Assembly: GCF_040930455.2 (NCBI RefSeq)
Contig: NZ_CP170494.1
DNA length: 64,000 nt
Reading direction: 5' to 3' (one strand)
DNA from: Neopusillimonas maritima
Lineage (GTDB): Bacteria > Pseudomonadota > Gammaproteobacteria > Burkholderiales > Burkholderiaceae_B
Shown: positions 8,728 through 17,516 of the stretch, piece by piece
How positions within the stretch are numbered: position 1 is the stretch's first letter
Layout: each line of letters starts with the position of its first letter
Program-made: the position numbers and the translations under genes
The notes under the pieces: model-generated
The model's database searches: none
What the model was told of the DNA's origin: nothing
Seen by the model: the letters and a program-made list of their open reading frames with translations, nothing else

Positions 8728-9843
8728 ATGAAGAATCGAGTGTTATGGCCGCTGGTCCTGATCGTCGGTGTGCTGCTGGGGGTTGTTGCATCGCGCTGGC
8801 TGCCTGACCAGTGGTTTGGTGCGGGCTCTTCGGTACCGTCAGCCCTTGGGGGTGCCGCCTCTGTAGCTCCGCCTGCCGCCAAGCCTCAGGGGGTCGGCGT
8901 CGAGGTTGCTCCGGTGCAATTGGTTGCCATGCCCCGGGTGGTTTCGGCAGTTGGAACGCTGCGTTCGGAAAGTGCTGTGATGTTGCGGCCTGAAATTACC
9001 GGCCGTATTGCTGAGATTCGCTTCGAGGAAGGGGGGCGGGTTAAACAAGGCGATTTACTGGTCAGGCTCGACGATGGCGTCACACGCGCTCAATTGCAAC
9101 AGGCGCAGGCAAATCTGGCGCTGGCGCAAAGTCAGTATCGTCGCTCGGAACAATTGACCAAAGAAGGGTTTATTAGTGGACAGGCCCGCGACGAGGCGTT
9201 TAATCAGTTGAAAGTGCAACAGGCAGCCGTCGCGCTGGCGCAGGCCCAGCTGGAAAAAACGGCTATTTTGGCGCCTTTCGATGGTTTGATTGGTTTGCGG
9301 CAAGTATCACTGGGCGACTACGTGAGCCCGGGGGCTGATTTGGTGCCGATTGAATCCATTGATCCCTTGCAGGTTGATTTTCGCGTGCCCGAGAGTTTTG
9401 TGGGGGCGTTGGATCCGGGCATGCCGATATCGGTGGAGTTTGACGCTATGCCGGGCCAGTCGCGTCAGGGTCAGGTTAAAGCGATTAGCCCTCAGGTTGA
9501 TGTAGGGGGGCGGTCGGTTTTATTGCGTGCCGATATCCCGAATGCCGATTTGGCTTTGCGTCCTGGCATGTTTGCTCGTGTTCGCCTGCAACTGACGGAT
9601 GCGCAAGCATTGGTGATACCGGAAACGGCTTTGCAGTCGGCGGGGGCCGAGCGGTATGTTTTTCGCCTTGAAAACGGTGTAGTGAGGCGGGTTGTCGTGG
9701 AAATCGGTCAGCGTCGCGCGGGCACGGTTGAAGTGGTGTCGGGTCTGGCGCAAGGTGACCAGGTGGTTATCGCCGGCTTGCAAAAAATTAATGATGGTAC
9801 GCCTGTCCGGGTGTTGCCTGCCGCAGGTAATAGTGCTTCTTAA
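8728..9843 (+). CDS. RND efflux periplasmic adaptor (membrane fusion protein, MdtA/AcrA type)
   Basis: This is the periplasmic adaptor that links an inner-membrane RND pump to an outer-membrane channel. It has an N-terminal membrane segment (about 5-24), and a barrel-sandwich half with RPEITGRIAEIRFEEGGRVKQGD. An alpha-helical hairpin (about 125-175, Gln/Ala-rich) precedes the second lipoyl half with APFDGLIGLRQVSLGDYVSPG. A beta-barrel and membrane-proximal part completes 371 residues. The pump gene starts 15 bases after its stop. No outer-membrane factor gene is nearby, so a shared TolC-like channel is expected. Confidence 0.92.
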   Translation: MKNRVLWPLVLIVGVLLGVVASRWLPDQWFGAGSSVPSALGGAASVAPPAAKPQGVGVEVAPVQLVAMPRVVSAVGTLRSESAVMLRPEITGRIAEIRFEEGGRVKQGDLLVRLDDGVTRAQLQQAQANLALAQSQYRRSEQLTKEGFISGQARDEAFNQLKVQQAAVALAQAQLEKTAILAPFDGLIGLRQVSLGDYVSPGADLVPIESIDPLQVDFRVPESFVGALDPGMPISVEFDAMPGQSRQGQVKAISPQVDVGGRSVLLRADIPNADLALRPGMFARVRLQLTDAQALVIPETALQSAGAERYVFRLENGVVRRVVVEIGQRRAGTVEVVSGLAQGDQVVIAGLQKINDGTPVRVLPAAGNSAS

Positions 9844-9858
9844 CCCCGGGGCGGTGTC

Positions 9859-12800
9859 ATGGTTCTTTCCGAAATCTGCATCAAGCGTCCTGTCTTCGCC
9901 ACGGTGTTGTCGTTACTTGTGGTGTTGGTTGGTCTTATTTCGTACGACCGTTTAACGGTTCGAGAATATCCCGCCATCGACGAGCCCGTCGTTTCGGTCT
10001 TGACGGAATACAAAGGGGCTTCGCCCGAGGTGGTTGAGTCGCAGGTCACCAAGCCTTTGGAAGATCAACTTTCCGGAATCGAGGGCGTCGATGTCATGAC
10101 GTCGCGCAGCCGCTCGGAGCGCAGCTGGATCAGCATTAAATTCAATATGGATCGCGACCCGGACGCCGCTGCCGCCGAGGTGCGCGATAAGGTCTCGCGT
10201 GCGCGTCGTTTCATGCCGGATGAAATTGACGAACCCGTCGTCAGCAAGGTGGAGGCCGACGCAACCCCCATCATGTATATCGCCGTGCAGGCCGGTAGCC
10301 TGAACACCATGGAGGCCTCCGACTACATTAATCGCTACGTCAAAACACGTTTGTCGGTGTTGCCAGGGGCGGCCGAAATTCGTATTTTTGGCGAGCGCCA
10401 ACCGGCGATGCGGGTATATGTGGATCGCAACAAGTTGGCGGCATATCAGCTTACCGTTCAAGACGTTGAAAACGCATTGCGACAGCAAAACGTGCTTATC
10501 CCGGCCGGCCGCATTGAGTCGGCGATGCGTGAGTTTTCAGTGGTATCCACAACCGACCTTCAATCGGTCGATCAGTTTCGCGACGTCATTGTGGCCAGCG
10601 TGAATGGTTACTCGGTACGTTTAAGTGACGTTGCCCGTGTGGAAATAGGCCCGGCCAACGAAAGAATTTTGTCGCGCTATAACGGACAGGACGGCCTGAA
10701 CATCGGGGTAACCAAGCAGTCTACGGCCAATCCGCTGGATTTATCGAAGGCGGTGCGTGCGGAAGTGGAGCAGATCAACCAAAACCTGCCTGCCGGCATG
10801 CGTCTGACGGTTGCTTACGACAGTTCGGTTTTTATTCAAGAGTCGATTAATTCCGTTTACTACACCATTCTGGAAGCCCTGGTTCTGGTGGTGTTGGTGA
10901 TTTTCTTTTTTCTGCGCAGTGTCAGAGCCAGTTTGATACCGATTGTCACGATCCCGGTTTCGCTCATCGGGGCGTTCGGCATTATGTTTTTGTTCGGTTT
11001 TTCCATTAACACATTGACTTTGCTGGCCATGGTGCTGGCTATTGGCCTGGTGGTTGACGATGCAATCGTGGTGCTGGAAAACATTTACCGACACATTGAA
11101 GAGGGCAAGTCGCGTCTTGAGGCATCGTTTATCGGCATTCGTGAAATCGCTTTTCCGGTCATCGCAATGACGCTTACCCTGGTGGCAGTGTACGCACCAT
11201 TGGCGTTTGCCACGGGTCGCACGGGCAGGTTGTTTATTGAGTTTGCGCTGACGCTTGCCGGCGCGGTGCTGGTATCCGGTTTTGTGGCCCTAACGCTAAC
11301 TCCCATGATGTGTTCAACCTTGTTGCGCCATCAGTCTTCGCATGGTTGGCTGTATCGTCTTATTGAAAATTTTTTGGTCTGGCTTACCGGTGCCTATCGG
11401 CGCAGCCTGGCGATGGCTTTGCGTGCCCGATGGCTGGTGGTGTTGCTGGGTGTGGTGGTCGCCCTGGGCAGTGGCGCGTTGTTCAGCACGATTAAAAGCG
11501 AGCTCGCACCACTTGAGGATCGTGGCGTGGTGTTTGGTGTGGTTTCCGCCCCCGATGGAGCAACGCTCGACTACACCCTTGATAGCGTGAAAGAGATAGA
11601 AGCCATGTATGCCAATATCTCTGAGGCCAGCGGTAACCAATCGGTTGTTGGCTTTCCCACGGTAACCGATGCTTTTGCCATTTTGCGTTTGAAGCCGTGG
11701 GATGAGCGTGATCGAACTCAACAGAGCATTGCCGCTTCGTTGCAGTCTCAATTCCGGGCTTTGCCGGGGGTGCGAGCGTTCCCAACCAACCCTCCGTCGT
11801 TTGGGTTACGTGCCACTTCAAAGCCGGTAGAGTTTGTCATTATGAGTCAGGCGCCTTATGAAGAAATCGGCAAGTTGGTGGACACCTTTGTAGAACGCTT
11901 GTCCGATTATCCCGGTTTGCAGAATATTGAAACGGATTTACGCTTGAACACCCCCGAGTTAACAGTATCGGTGAACCGCGACAAACTGGCCGATGTTGGT
12001 GTGGATGTCGGTACTGTCGGGCGCACACTTGAGTCGATGCTGGGGGGGCGTCAGGTGACGCGATTCCGCGATAGTGGTGAGCAATACGACGTGATCGTAC
12101 AGGTCGACAAACAAGATCGCGCCGAACCTGCTGATATTTCCAATATTTATATCAGAACGGATCAGGGCGGCATGGTGCAGTTAGCCAACTTCCTCGATGT
12201 AACCGAAAGCGTGGCACCGCAATCATTGAACCATTTCAATCGTTTAAGGGCGGTTGAAGTTGAGGCGTCGGTGGCGCCCGGTTATGCATTGGGTGAGGTT
12301 CTTGAGCACATGAGCGCCGTTGCGCTTGAGGTCTTGCCGCCTACGGTGCAAACCGATCTGGATGGGCAATCGCGCGAGTTCCGTGAATCGTCCAGCAGCA
12401 TTTATCTGGTTTTCGTGATGGCGCTGGTATTTATTTATCTTGTGCTGGCGGCTCAGTTTGAGAGTTGGCGCAATCCCTTTGTAATCATGCTGTCGGTGCC
12501 GTTGGCCATTACCGGCGCGCTTTTGGCATTATGGTTAAGCGGAGGCACGCTTTCTATTTACAGCCAGATTGGCTTAATTACCTTGGTAGGGCTTATTACC
12601 AAGCACGGTATTCTGATTGTTGAGTTTGCCACGCAGCTCAGGCGTCAGGGGCTCAATGTGATGGAGGCCGTCATGGAAGCCAGTGTGTTGCGGTTACGCC
12701 CCATTTTGATGACGACGGGTGCCATGGTGCTGGGGGCCGTGCCGCTGGCGCTGGCAACCGGCGCCGGGGCTGAATCGCGTGAACAAATCGGGTGGGTGCT

Positions 12801-12930
12801 GGTTGGCGGATTAACGTTTGGTACATTACTCACTTTATATGTCGTACCGGTTGCGTATTCTTTAATTGCCAAGCGCTCAGTTGCGGGCAATTCCACAGAG
12901 CATACTCAACCAACGCACGAACACGGATAA
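9859..12930 (+). CDS. RND multidrug efflux permease (AcrB/MdtB-like, HAE1 family)
   Basis: A 1023-residue inner-membrane proton/drug antiporter. It opens with SEICIKRPVFATVLSLLVVLVG (TM1) and shows the duplicated RND plan: a large periplasmic loop, a TM2-6 block around 335-480, a second loop, and a final TM block around 850-1000. TM4 carries VLAIGLVVDDAIVVLENIYRH, with the two Asp of the proton relay. The adaptor precedes it. Likely substrates are hydrophobic drugs or dyes, but specificity cannot be read from sequence. dnaQ starts 4 bases after its stop. Confidence 0.95.
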   Translation: MVLSEICIKRPVFATVLSLLVVLVGLISYDRLTVREYPAIDEPVVSVLTEYKGASPEVVESQVTKPLEDQLSGIEGVDVMTSRSRSERSWISIKFNMDRDPDAAAAEVRDKVSRARRFMPDEIDEPVVSKVEADATPIMYIAVQAGSLNTMEASDYINRYVKTRLSVLPGAAEIRIFGERQPAMRVYVDRNKLAAYQLTVQDVENALRQQNVLIPAGRIESAMREFSVVSTTDLQSVDQFRDVIVASVNGYSVRLSDVARVEIGPANERILSRYNGQDGLNIGVTKQSTANPLDLSKAVRAEVEQINQNLPAGMRLTVAYDSSVFIQESINSVYYTILEALVLVVLVIFFFLRSVRASLIPIVTIPVSLIGAFGIMFLFGFSINTLTLLAMVLAIGLVVDDAIVVLENIYRHIEEGKSRLEASFIGIREIAFPVIAMTLTLVAVYAPLAFATGRTGRLFIEFALTLAGAVLVSGFVALTLTPMMCSTLLRHQSSHGWLYRLIENFLVWLTGAYRRSLAMALRARWLVVLLGVVVALGSGALFSTIKSELAPLEDRGVVFGVVSAPDGATLDYTLDSVKEIEAMYANISEASGNQSVVGFPTVTDAFAILRLKPWDERDRTQQSIAASLQSQFRALPGVRAFPTNPPSFGLRATSKPVEFVIMSQAPYEEIGKLVDTFVERLSDYPGLQNIETDLRLNTPELTVSVNRDKLADVGVDVGTVGRTLESMLGGRQVTRFRDSGEQYDVIVQVDKQDRAEPADISNIYIRTDQGGMVQLANFLDVTESVAPQSLNHFNRLRAVEVEASVAPGYALGEVLEHMSAVALEVLPPTVQTDLDGQSREFRESSSSIYLVFVMALVFIYLVLAAQFESWRNPFVIMLSVPLAITGALLALWLSGGTLSIYSQIGLITLVGLITKHGILIVEFATQLRRQGLNVMEAVMEASVLRLRPILMTTGAMVLGAVPLALATGAGAESREQIGWVLVGGLTFGTLLTLYVVPVAYSLIAKRSVAGNSTEHTQPTHEHG

Positions 12931-12933
12931 GCG

Positions 12934-13662
12934 ATGCGTCAAATTATTTTAGATACGGAAACCACCGGCCTGGACCCTGCGCAAGGGCACAGGGTGGTTG
13001 AATTGGCCTGCGTTGAAATGGTGAACCGCAGCCTTACCGGACGCCATTTGCATTTATATTTGAATCCGGATCGCGACTCCGACCCTGAGGCGCTCGCGGT
13101 TCACGGGCTCACTACCGATTTTTTGACTTCGCATCCCCGCTTTCATGAGGTGGCGGATCAACTGGTCGAGTACGTGCGTGGTGCCGAGGTCATTATTCAC
13201 AATGCGGCATTCGATGTGAAATTTCTGAATGCCGAACTTGAGCGGGCCGGGCTCCCTCGGTTCGGTACGCTGTGCGAGAAGATTACCGATTCGTTGCTGT
13301 ATGCCCGCGAATTGCACCCCGGTAAACGCAACTCGCTGGACGCTTTATGCGAGCGCTACGGTATATCCAACGCGCACCGCACGCTGCACGGGGCCTTGCT
13401 TGATTCCGAATTGTTAGCCGAAGTTTGGTTATCGATGACGCGGGGGCAAGACAGCCTGTTAATGGATATCGATGACAAATCATTTTCGGCTGCAGGCATC
13501 GCCGGCAATACCTCATTCGACGCCTCGTCTTTGAAAGTATTGCTTGCGGGACCGGAAGAAGCTGAGCGACATCGTGAATATCTTGAGGCACTTGATAAAA
13601 CCTCAGGCGGGCCTTGTGTCTGGCGTCAGTATGAAACGACCGGCACCTCCGGCAAGGAATAG
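12934..13662 (+). CDS. dnaQ: DNA polymerase III epsilon subunit (3'-5' proofreading exonuclease)
   Basis: The proofreading exonuclease of the replicative polymerase. DEDDh motifs are clear: ExoI DTETTGLDP (about residues 6-14), ExoII IHNAAFDVKFLN (about 90-101) and ExoIII HGALLDSELLAEVW (about 150-163). The C-terminal segment, which binds the alpha subunit, is less conserved. The length of 242 residues is normal. It starts 4 bases after the RND permease, so it may be translated from the same message. A 10-11 bp hairpin without a U-tract lies shortly after its stop. Confidence 0.95.
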   Translation: MRQIILDTETTGLDPAQGHRVVELACVEMVNRSLTGRHLHLYLNPDRDSDPEALAVHGLTTDFLTSHPRFHEVADQLVEYVRGAEVIIHNAAFDVKFLNAELERAGLPRFGTLCEKITDSLLYARELHPGKRNSLDALCERYGISNAHRTLHGALLDSELLAEVWLSMTRGQDSLLMDIDDKSFSAAGIAGNTSFDASSLKVLLAGPEEAERHREYLEALDKTSGGPCVWRQYETTGTSGKE

Positions 13663-13672
13663 GGGTTCATGT

Positions 13673-13702
13673 TTTTGGGTGCATTTGCGGTGCACCCAAA
13701 AT
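13673..13702. repeat. Hairpin between convergent dnaQ and the 63-aa gene
   Basis: An inverted repeat TTTTGGGTGCA/TGCACCCAAAA with a 7-nt loop lies between two convergent genes. Neither strand has a T-run beyond the stem, so it is at best a weak bidirectional terminator. Confidence 0.5.
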
Positions 13703-13705
13703 GCA

Positions 13706-13897
13706 TCAATGTGAGGCAATGCGTGGCAGTTTTTTGAGCAGTCGACGCAGTGTAAAACGCAGGCTCGATTCCGTTTGCGCCGGTAAATAACAATTCATAA
13801 GCGAGGGCAGCACGGGCGCGGCGCTGTGCTGCGTAGCGAACTGCGGCGCGACCTGGTGAGTGTTGATGCGGCGATAAGAATAATAAGCGCTTTTCAT
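13706..13897 (-). CDS. Small hypothetical protein (63 aa)
   Basis: I do not recognise it. The protein begins MKSAYYSYRRINTHQ and ends in a basic amphipathic stretch (RFTLRRLLKKLPRIASH). There is no signal peptide or clear membrane helix. Translation is supported by a good AAGGAAG six bases before the ATG and by the facing hairpin downstream. The upstream DNA (13935-13972) holds a 12-bp palindrome flanked by direct repeats, which may control it. An overlapping longer frame in another register is less likely because it lacks a ribosome-binding site. Confidence 0.5.
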   Translation of the reverse strand: MKSAYYSYRRINTHQVAPQFATQHSAAPVLPSLMNCYLPAQTESSLRFTLRRLLKKLPRIASH

Positions 13898-13934
13898 GAC
13901 CTTGCTTCCTTTTAGAAAAGAAAATGCATTCGGG

Positions 13935-13972
13935 CTTCATGCCTTCTCTTCATATGAAGCAAACTTCATGCC
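13935..13972. promoter_or_regulatory. Candidate operator: palindrome flanked by direct repeats
   Basis: CTTCATGCC occurs at 13935-13943 and again at 13964-13972. Between them lies the perfect 12-bp palindrome CTTCATATGAAG at 13948-13959. The block is in the divergent region between the 63-aa gene and serA. Confidence 0.4.
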
Positions 13973-14077
13973 AGTTTTGATATCGGGTTTACCCCTATCG
14001 ATAGCAGGGCTGTGCCAACGTATTTCCCCAGCTTGAGTCACAATGCGGTTTTGCACTTGTTCGTATTGGAAGACACG

Positions 14078-15286
14078 ATGACGCGTATTGTTTTGTTCGA
14101 GAATATTCATCCCAGTGCCCTGGAAGTATTCGAGGCTGCAGGTTTAACTGACGTGACAACTTATGCATCGGCGTTGCCCCCCAATCAGTTGCGAGAGGCG
14201 CTTGAAGGGGTTGAGTTGCTGGGCATTCGGTCTCGTACGCACCTCGACGAAACGGTGCTTTCCAGTGCGTCGTCTTTGCGTGCGGTGGGATGCTTTTGTA
14301 TCGGCACCAATCAGGTTGACCTGGAAACCGCCATGCTCAGGGGCATTCCGGTATTCAATGCGCCGTTTTCCAACACGCGTTCGGTGGCAGAGCTGGTGCT
14401 GGGTGAAACCATATTATTGTTGCGTCGCATTCCCGAGAAAAATGATCGCGTGCATCATGGCCACTGGGATAAAACAGCCGAAGGGGCTTATGAGGCGCGT
14501 GGCAAAACGTTAGGTATCGTGGGGTATGGCAATATTGGCTCACAAGTGGGAATTTTGGCGGAGGCCGCCGGCATGCGGGTGGTTTTTCACGATCTTGAGG
14601 CCAAATTGCCCTTGGGTAATGCGCGCCCATGCACCTCGTTAAAGCAATTACTCGAGCAATCCGACGTGGTTACACTGCATGTGCCGGGTGGCCGCGCCAC
14701 TGAAAACATAATCAACGCCAAGACACTTTCCTACATGAAAAAAGGGGCGATACTTATTAATGCCTCGCGCGGCACAGTGGTGGATATCGATGCCTTGCAC
14801 GATGCGTTACAGATGTCGCATTTGTCGGGTGCCGCGATCGACGTATTCCCGAGCGAGCCTAAGGGTCGGGATGAGCCCTTGCAGAGTCCTTTGATTGGAA
14901 TGCGAAACGTCATCCTTACGCCACATATTGGTGGCAGTACCCAGGAATCGCAAGAGAACATCGGGCGTGAAGTCGCCGAGAAACTGGTGCGCTTTGCTTT
15001 AAGCGGTACAACCAAAGGCGCGGTGAATTTCTCCGAAGTACCGTATCAAGACGCTGCCGGCGCAACACGTATTTTGCACGTTCATCGCAATGAGCCTGGG
15101 GCAATGGGCGCATTAAGCAGCTTGATGGCGCGACATGGTTTGAATATTGTGCGACAACAATTGCAAACCAAAGGGCCGGTAGGCTACGTTATTTCCGATG
15201 TTGAGGGCGAAGTAAACGAGGCGGTCATGCAGGCTTTGCGACAGGACCCAATTACGATTCGATGCGATCAGATTGCATCAACATGA
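14078..15286 (+). CDS. serA: D-3-phosphoglycerate dehydrogenase
   Basis: SerA oxidises 3-phosphoglycerate in the first step of serine biosynthesis. It matches the E. coli-type enzyme with a C-terminal ACT domain. The substrate domain holds GIRSRTHLDETVL and VGCFCIGTNQVDL, the NAD-binding motif is GIVGYGNIGSQ, the catalytic His is in LTPHIGGSTQESQENIG, and the ACT domain occupies about 325-402. The frame is open upstream to 14012, but ATG 14078 gives the family-typical N-terminus MTRIVLFENIHPSALE and has GGAAG just upstream. The last 35 bases overlap the end of convergent nsrR. Confidence 0.94.
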   Translation: MTRIVLFENIHPSALEVFEAAGLTDVTTYASALPPNQLREALEGVELLGIRSRTHLDETVLSSASSLRAVGCFCIGTNQVDLETAMLRGIPVFNAPFSNTRSVAELVLGETILLLRRIPEKNDRVHHGHWDKTAEGAYEARGKTLGIVGYGNIGSQVGILAEAAGMRVVFHDLEAKLPLGNARPCTSLKQLLEQSDVVTLHVPGGRATENIINAKTLSYMKKGAILINASRGTVVDIDALHDALQMSHLSGAAIDVFPSEPKGRDEPLQSPLIGMRNVILTPHIGGSTQESQENIGREVAEKLVRFALSGTTKGAVNFSEVPYQDAAGATRILHVHRNEPGAMGALSSLMARHGLNIVRQQLQTKGPVGYVISDVEGEVNEAVMQALRQDPITIRCDQIAST

Positions 15287-15695
15287 TGACTTTTTCACTG
15301 GCCGGCAGAATGTCGGCCAGTGTGTACTGATCGAGGTGCTGAAGAAACTGCTGCAGCGCCCCTTCCATGATGCCTGTCAGGGCGCAATAGCCGCCTAGTG
15401 TGCAGGCGCTTTCAGTGCCCAGGCATTCAACCACGTGGAAATCGTTTTCCGTATCGCGCACCACCGCGCCAAGGTTGATTTCAGACGGCGATTTGGAAAG
15501 TTTCATGCCGCCGTTTTTCCCCCGTACGGTAGTGAGCCAACCTTTTACGCTAAGTCGGTGCGTGACCTTCATCAAGTGTGGTTCGGAAATGTTGTAGGCT
15601 GACGCGATCTCGGCGATTGTGCAGAGGCGATCGGGGTTCTGGCCTACATACATAAGCAGGCGCATGGCGTAATCGGTTAGGGTGGTTAAGCGCAT
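15252..15695 (-). CDS. nsrR: Rrf2-family nitric-oxide-sensing repressor NsrR
   Basis: This 147-residue Rrf2 regulator has an N-terminal winged helix (RLTTLTDYAMRLLMYV, then ISEPHLMKVTHRLS) and the three-Cys Fe-S ligand region ECLGTESACTLGGYCAL. That spacing is the NsrR type rather than IscR. NsrR represses NO-detoxification genes until NO destroys its [Fe-S] cluster. It is the third gene of a minus-strand run with a truncated haemoglobin and nnrS, and an NsrR-like palindrome lies at the head of the run, so autoregulation is likely. Its 3' end overlaps serA. Confidence 0.88.
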   Translation of the reverse strand: MRLTTLTDYAMRLLMYVGQNPDRLCTIAEIASAYNISEPHLMKVTHRLSVKGWLTTVRGKNGGMKLSKSPSEINLGAVVRDTENDFHVVECLGTESACTLGGYCALTGIMEGALQQFLQHLDQYTLADILPASEKVIMLMQSDRIES

Positions 15696-15743
15696 GACGC
15701 AAATAATAACGGTAAAAGGATAAACACGGTTTTACCCTAAAAA

Positions 15744-16952
15744 TTAAGGTATGGCATTGGGGCGGGGGCGTATCAACATGGGAACAAAGCGCCACAGATA
15801 GAGTGCAAGGCTCAATACCCAGCAAGCGGCTGCGGCATGCACAAGAAACGGAACAAGCGAACTGGGCCATAACGCAGTCATTCGAAAAACAACGGCAAAA
15901 ACCATAAGCCAGTAGCTTGCGATCATACTGTGATCAAGCTTAAGCGGCCGCCCCAAATGCCCGAGAGCCGTGCGGGTAACCATGCCAATAATCAAGAGGG
16001 CAAACCCACCCATGCCGATCACGTGCGCAGGCAACGCGGTGCGCGATAAGATATTGGGTGTCCAGCCGGCCAGCCACAGGCCGGCAATCACCAAACCCAA
16101 ACCCAGAAACGCATAACCCAAATAGAGAATCCAAAGTATGGGTTCGCTTAATACTGCGCCAGGCTTCCAGCGTATAACCTGATACAGGCTAATGAGCCCT
16201 GCGGCAGCCAGTAAAAGGGCTGTCAGGCGCGGCAGATTCACCAGCCCCGTGGCAATGGCAAGCAAACCCAGGCCCAATTGGGCTTGCCCCCAGCCGGTTA
16301 GCATGGGTAGCGACAAACCCGGCAGGGCGCGCATGGCAAAAAAGGGTATAACCCGGCGTGCAACCAGAAGGGCGATAATGGCCATGCCAATAAGCCCGAT
16401 AGTGAAATAATGCATTAAGGCGGCGTAGTCTTGGTGCCAGGCTGCGTACAGATAGAATACGTTGGCTATACCCAAGCCCAGGGCCAGCCAGGGTAGCCCA
16501 TAGTTGCGCCGATTTTGCGTACGGTTGATAACGCGCCAAAGAGCGATAAATGTCGATAAAAAAAACAGGGTTTCAGCGGCGCCCGCTAATATGAACAGCA
16601 CTGGTTCGCTGAAAAGGTAAAGCAATCGAGCCGTTGCCCATAGCAGCGCCAGTACTGCCAGCGGAGTGCCCTTAATAGGGTTAAGCCCGGTCCAGGTGGC
16701 GCTGGCGGTGAGCAGAAAGCCAACGGCAATAGTGGCAATAAACCCCCACAGCATTTCATGGGCGTGCCAGGCCAATGCGCCCATGTGCATATTGAGCCAT
16801 TGCGGCGTGAAAACCCAGAGCGCTACGGAGATAAGCGCCCAGGCACATCCCGCAATGTACAAGGGGCGAAAACCCAGTTCCAGGAATGCGCGCATGCTGG
16901 GTTTGGCGGGTTTTTGCTTTCCCGGCTCCTGAATGAACATGACGTTAGCCAT
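15744..16952 (-). CDS. nnrS: NnrS family protein (haem/copper membrane protein)
   Basis: NnrS proteins are polytopic inner-membrane proteins that ease NO stress and are classic NsrR or NnrR targets. About twelve hydrophobic segments fill the 402 residues, with conserved HMGALAWHAHEMLWGF near the start. The frame is open to 17033, but ATG 16952 overlaps the haemoglobin stop in an ATGGCTAA arrangement and has GAGG upstream, which fixes the start by translational coupling. nsrR follows about 50 bases downstream. Confidence 0.92.
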   Translation of the reverse strand: MANVMFIQEPGKQKPAKPSMRAFLELGFRPLYIAGCAWALISVALWVFTPQWLNMHMGALAWHAHEMLWGFIATIAVGFLLTASATWTGLNPIKGTPLAVLALLWATARLLYLFSEPVLFILAGAAETLFFLSTFIALWRVINRTQNRRNYGLPWLALGLGIANVFYLYAAWHQDYAALMHYFTIGLIGMAIIALLVARRVIPFFAMRALPGLSLPMLTGWGQAQLGLGLLAIATGLVNLPRLTALLLAAAGLISLYQVIRWKPGAVLSEPILWILYLGYAFLGLGLVIAGLWLAGWTPNILSRTALPAHVIGMGGFALLIIGMVTRTALGHLGRPLKLDHSMIASYWLMVFAVVFRMTALWPSSLVPFLVHAAAACWVLSLALYLWRFVPMLIRPRPNAIP

Positions 16953-17352
16953 GGACAACCTCGGTAAGGGGTTTGTCGGGGTTGTGATGCAATTGATATC
17001 CATACCAGAGGCTGCGGGCGATACGTTGGGCAAACATGTCTGCCCGTTGTGCCAGCGCCTGGTTTTCCAATGTGTTCATTGTTTCATTGAAAAGCTTAAG
17101 CCAACGCCCGAACAGCTCCCCGCTTAAACTGGGTAAGGCAACGTGTTTGGGCATAGGCGTGCCGTTGTAGGTGCCGGTACCCAGCAGCATCGACGACCAA
17201 AACTGCACCATTTTCTCGAGGTGGGTGTCCCAATTTTGAATATGGCTATTGAAAATGGGCCCCAGTTGTTCGTCGTCACGCACGCGATCGTAGAAACGAT
17301 AAACAAAGTCGCGTATTTCGTCGACGGTTCCCAGGTTTTCTCGCGCCGTCAT
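16945..17352 (-). CDS. Group III truncated haemoglobin
   Basis: A 135-residue globin of the TrHb3 type. The family pattern is visible in VYRFYDRVRDDEQLGPIFN, MVQFWSSMLLGTGTYNGTPMPKHV and the C-terminal helices ending SLWYGYQ. Its position at the head of an nnrS-nsrR operon suggests NO binding or dioxygenation in the cytoplasm, although some group III globins bind O2 with unclear roles. AAGGGAG precedes the ATG at a good distance. The proposed NsrR operator is 15 bases upstream of the start. Confidence 0.9.
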   Translation of the reverse strand: MTARENLGTVDEIRDFVYRFYDRVRDDEQLGPIFNSHIQNWDTHLEKMVQFWSSMLLGTGTYNGTPMPKHVALPSLSGELFGRWLKLFNETMNTLENQALAQRADMFAQRIARSLWYGYQLHHNPDKPLTEVVHG

Positions 17353-17366
17353 GACGTACTCCCTTA

Positions 17367-17389
17367 AAGATATATATTATTAATATCTT
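17367..17389. promoter_or_regulatory. NsrR-type operator (11-1-11 palindrome)
   Basis: A 23-bp AT-rich palindrome with half-sites AAGATATATAT and, on the other strand, AAGATATTAAT. The published gamma/betaproteobacterial NsrR half-site is close to AAGATGYATTT, so each half keeps the AAGAT core. It lies directly upstream of the haemoglobin-nnrS-nsrR run. Confidence 0.65.
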
Positions 17390-17516
17390 ATTAATTGTTC
17401 CATAGCGTTGTCAATCGGTTTTTAAGTATTCCGATAGCAGGTACACTCCGAACAATTTCCTGACAATTTTTTGGAGACAAGCGCAGCGCCGGGGTCACCC
17501 AGCGCGGTAATGTGTC

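Noticed and set aside
13673..13702. Strong bidirectional terminator between dnaQ and the small gene
   Set aside because: The stem is good but neither strand has a U-tract beyond it, so it is listed only as a hairpin.
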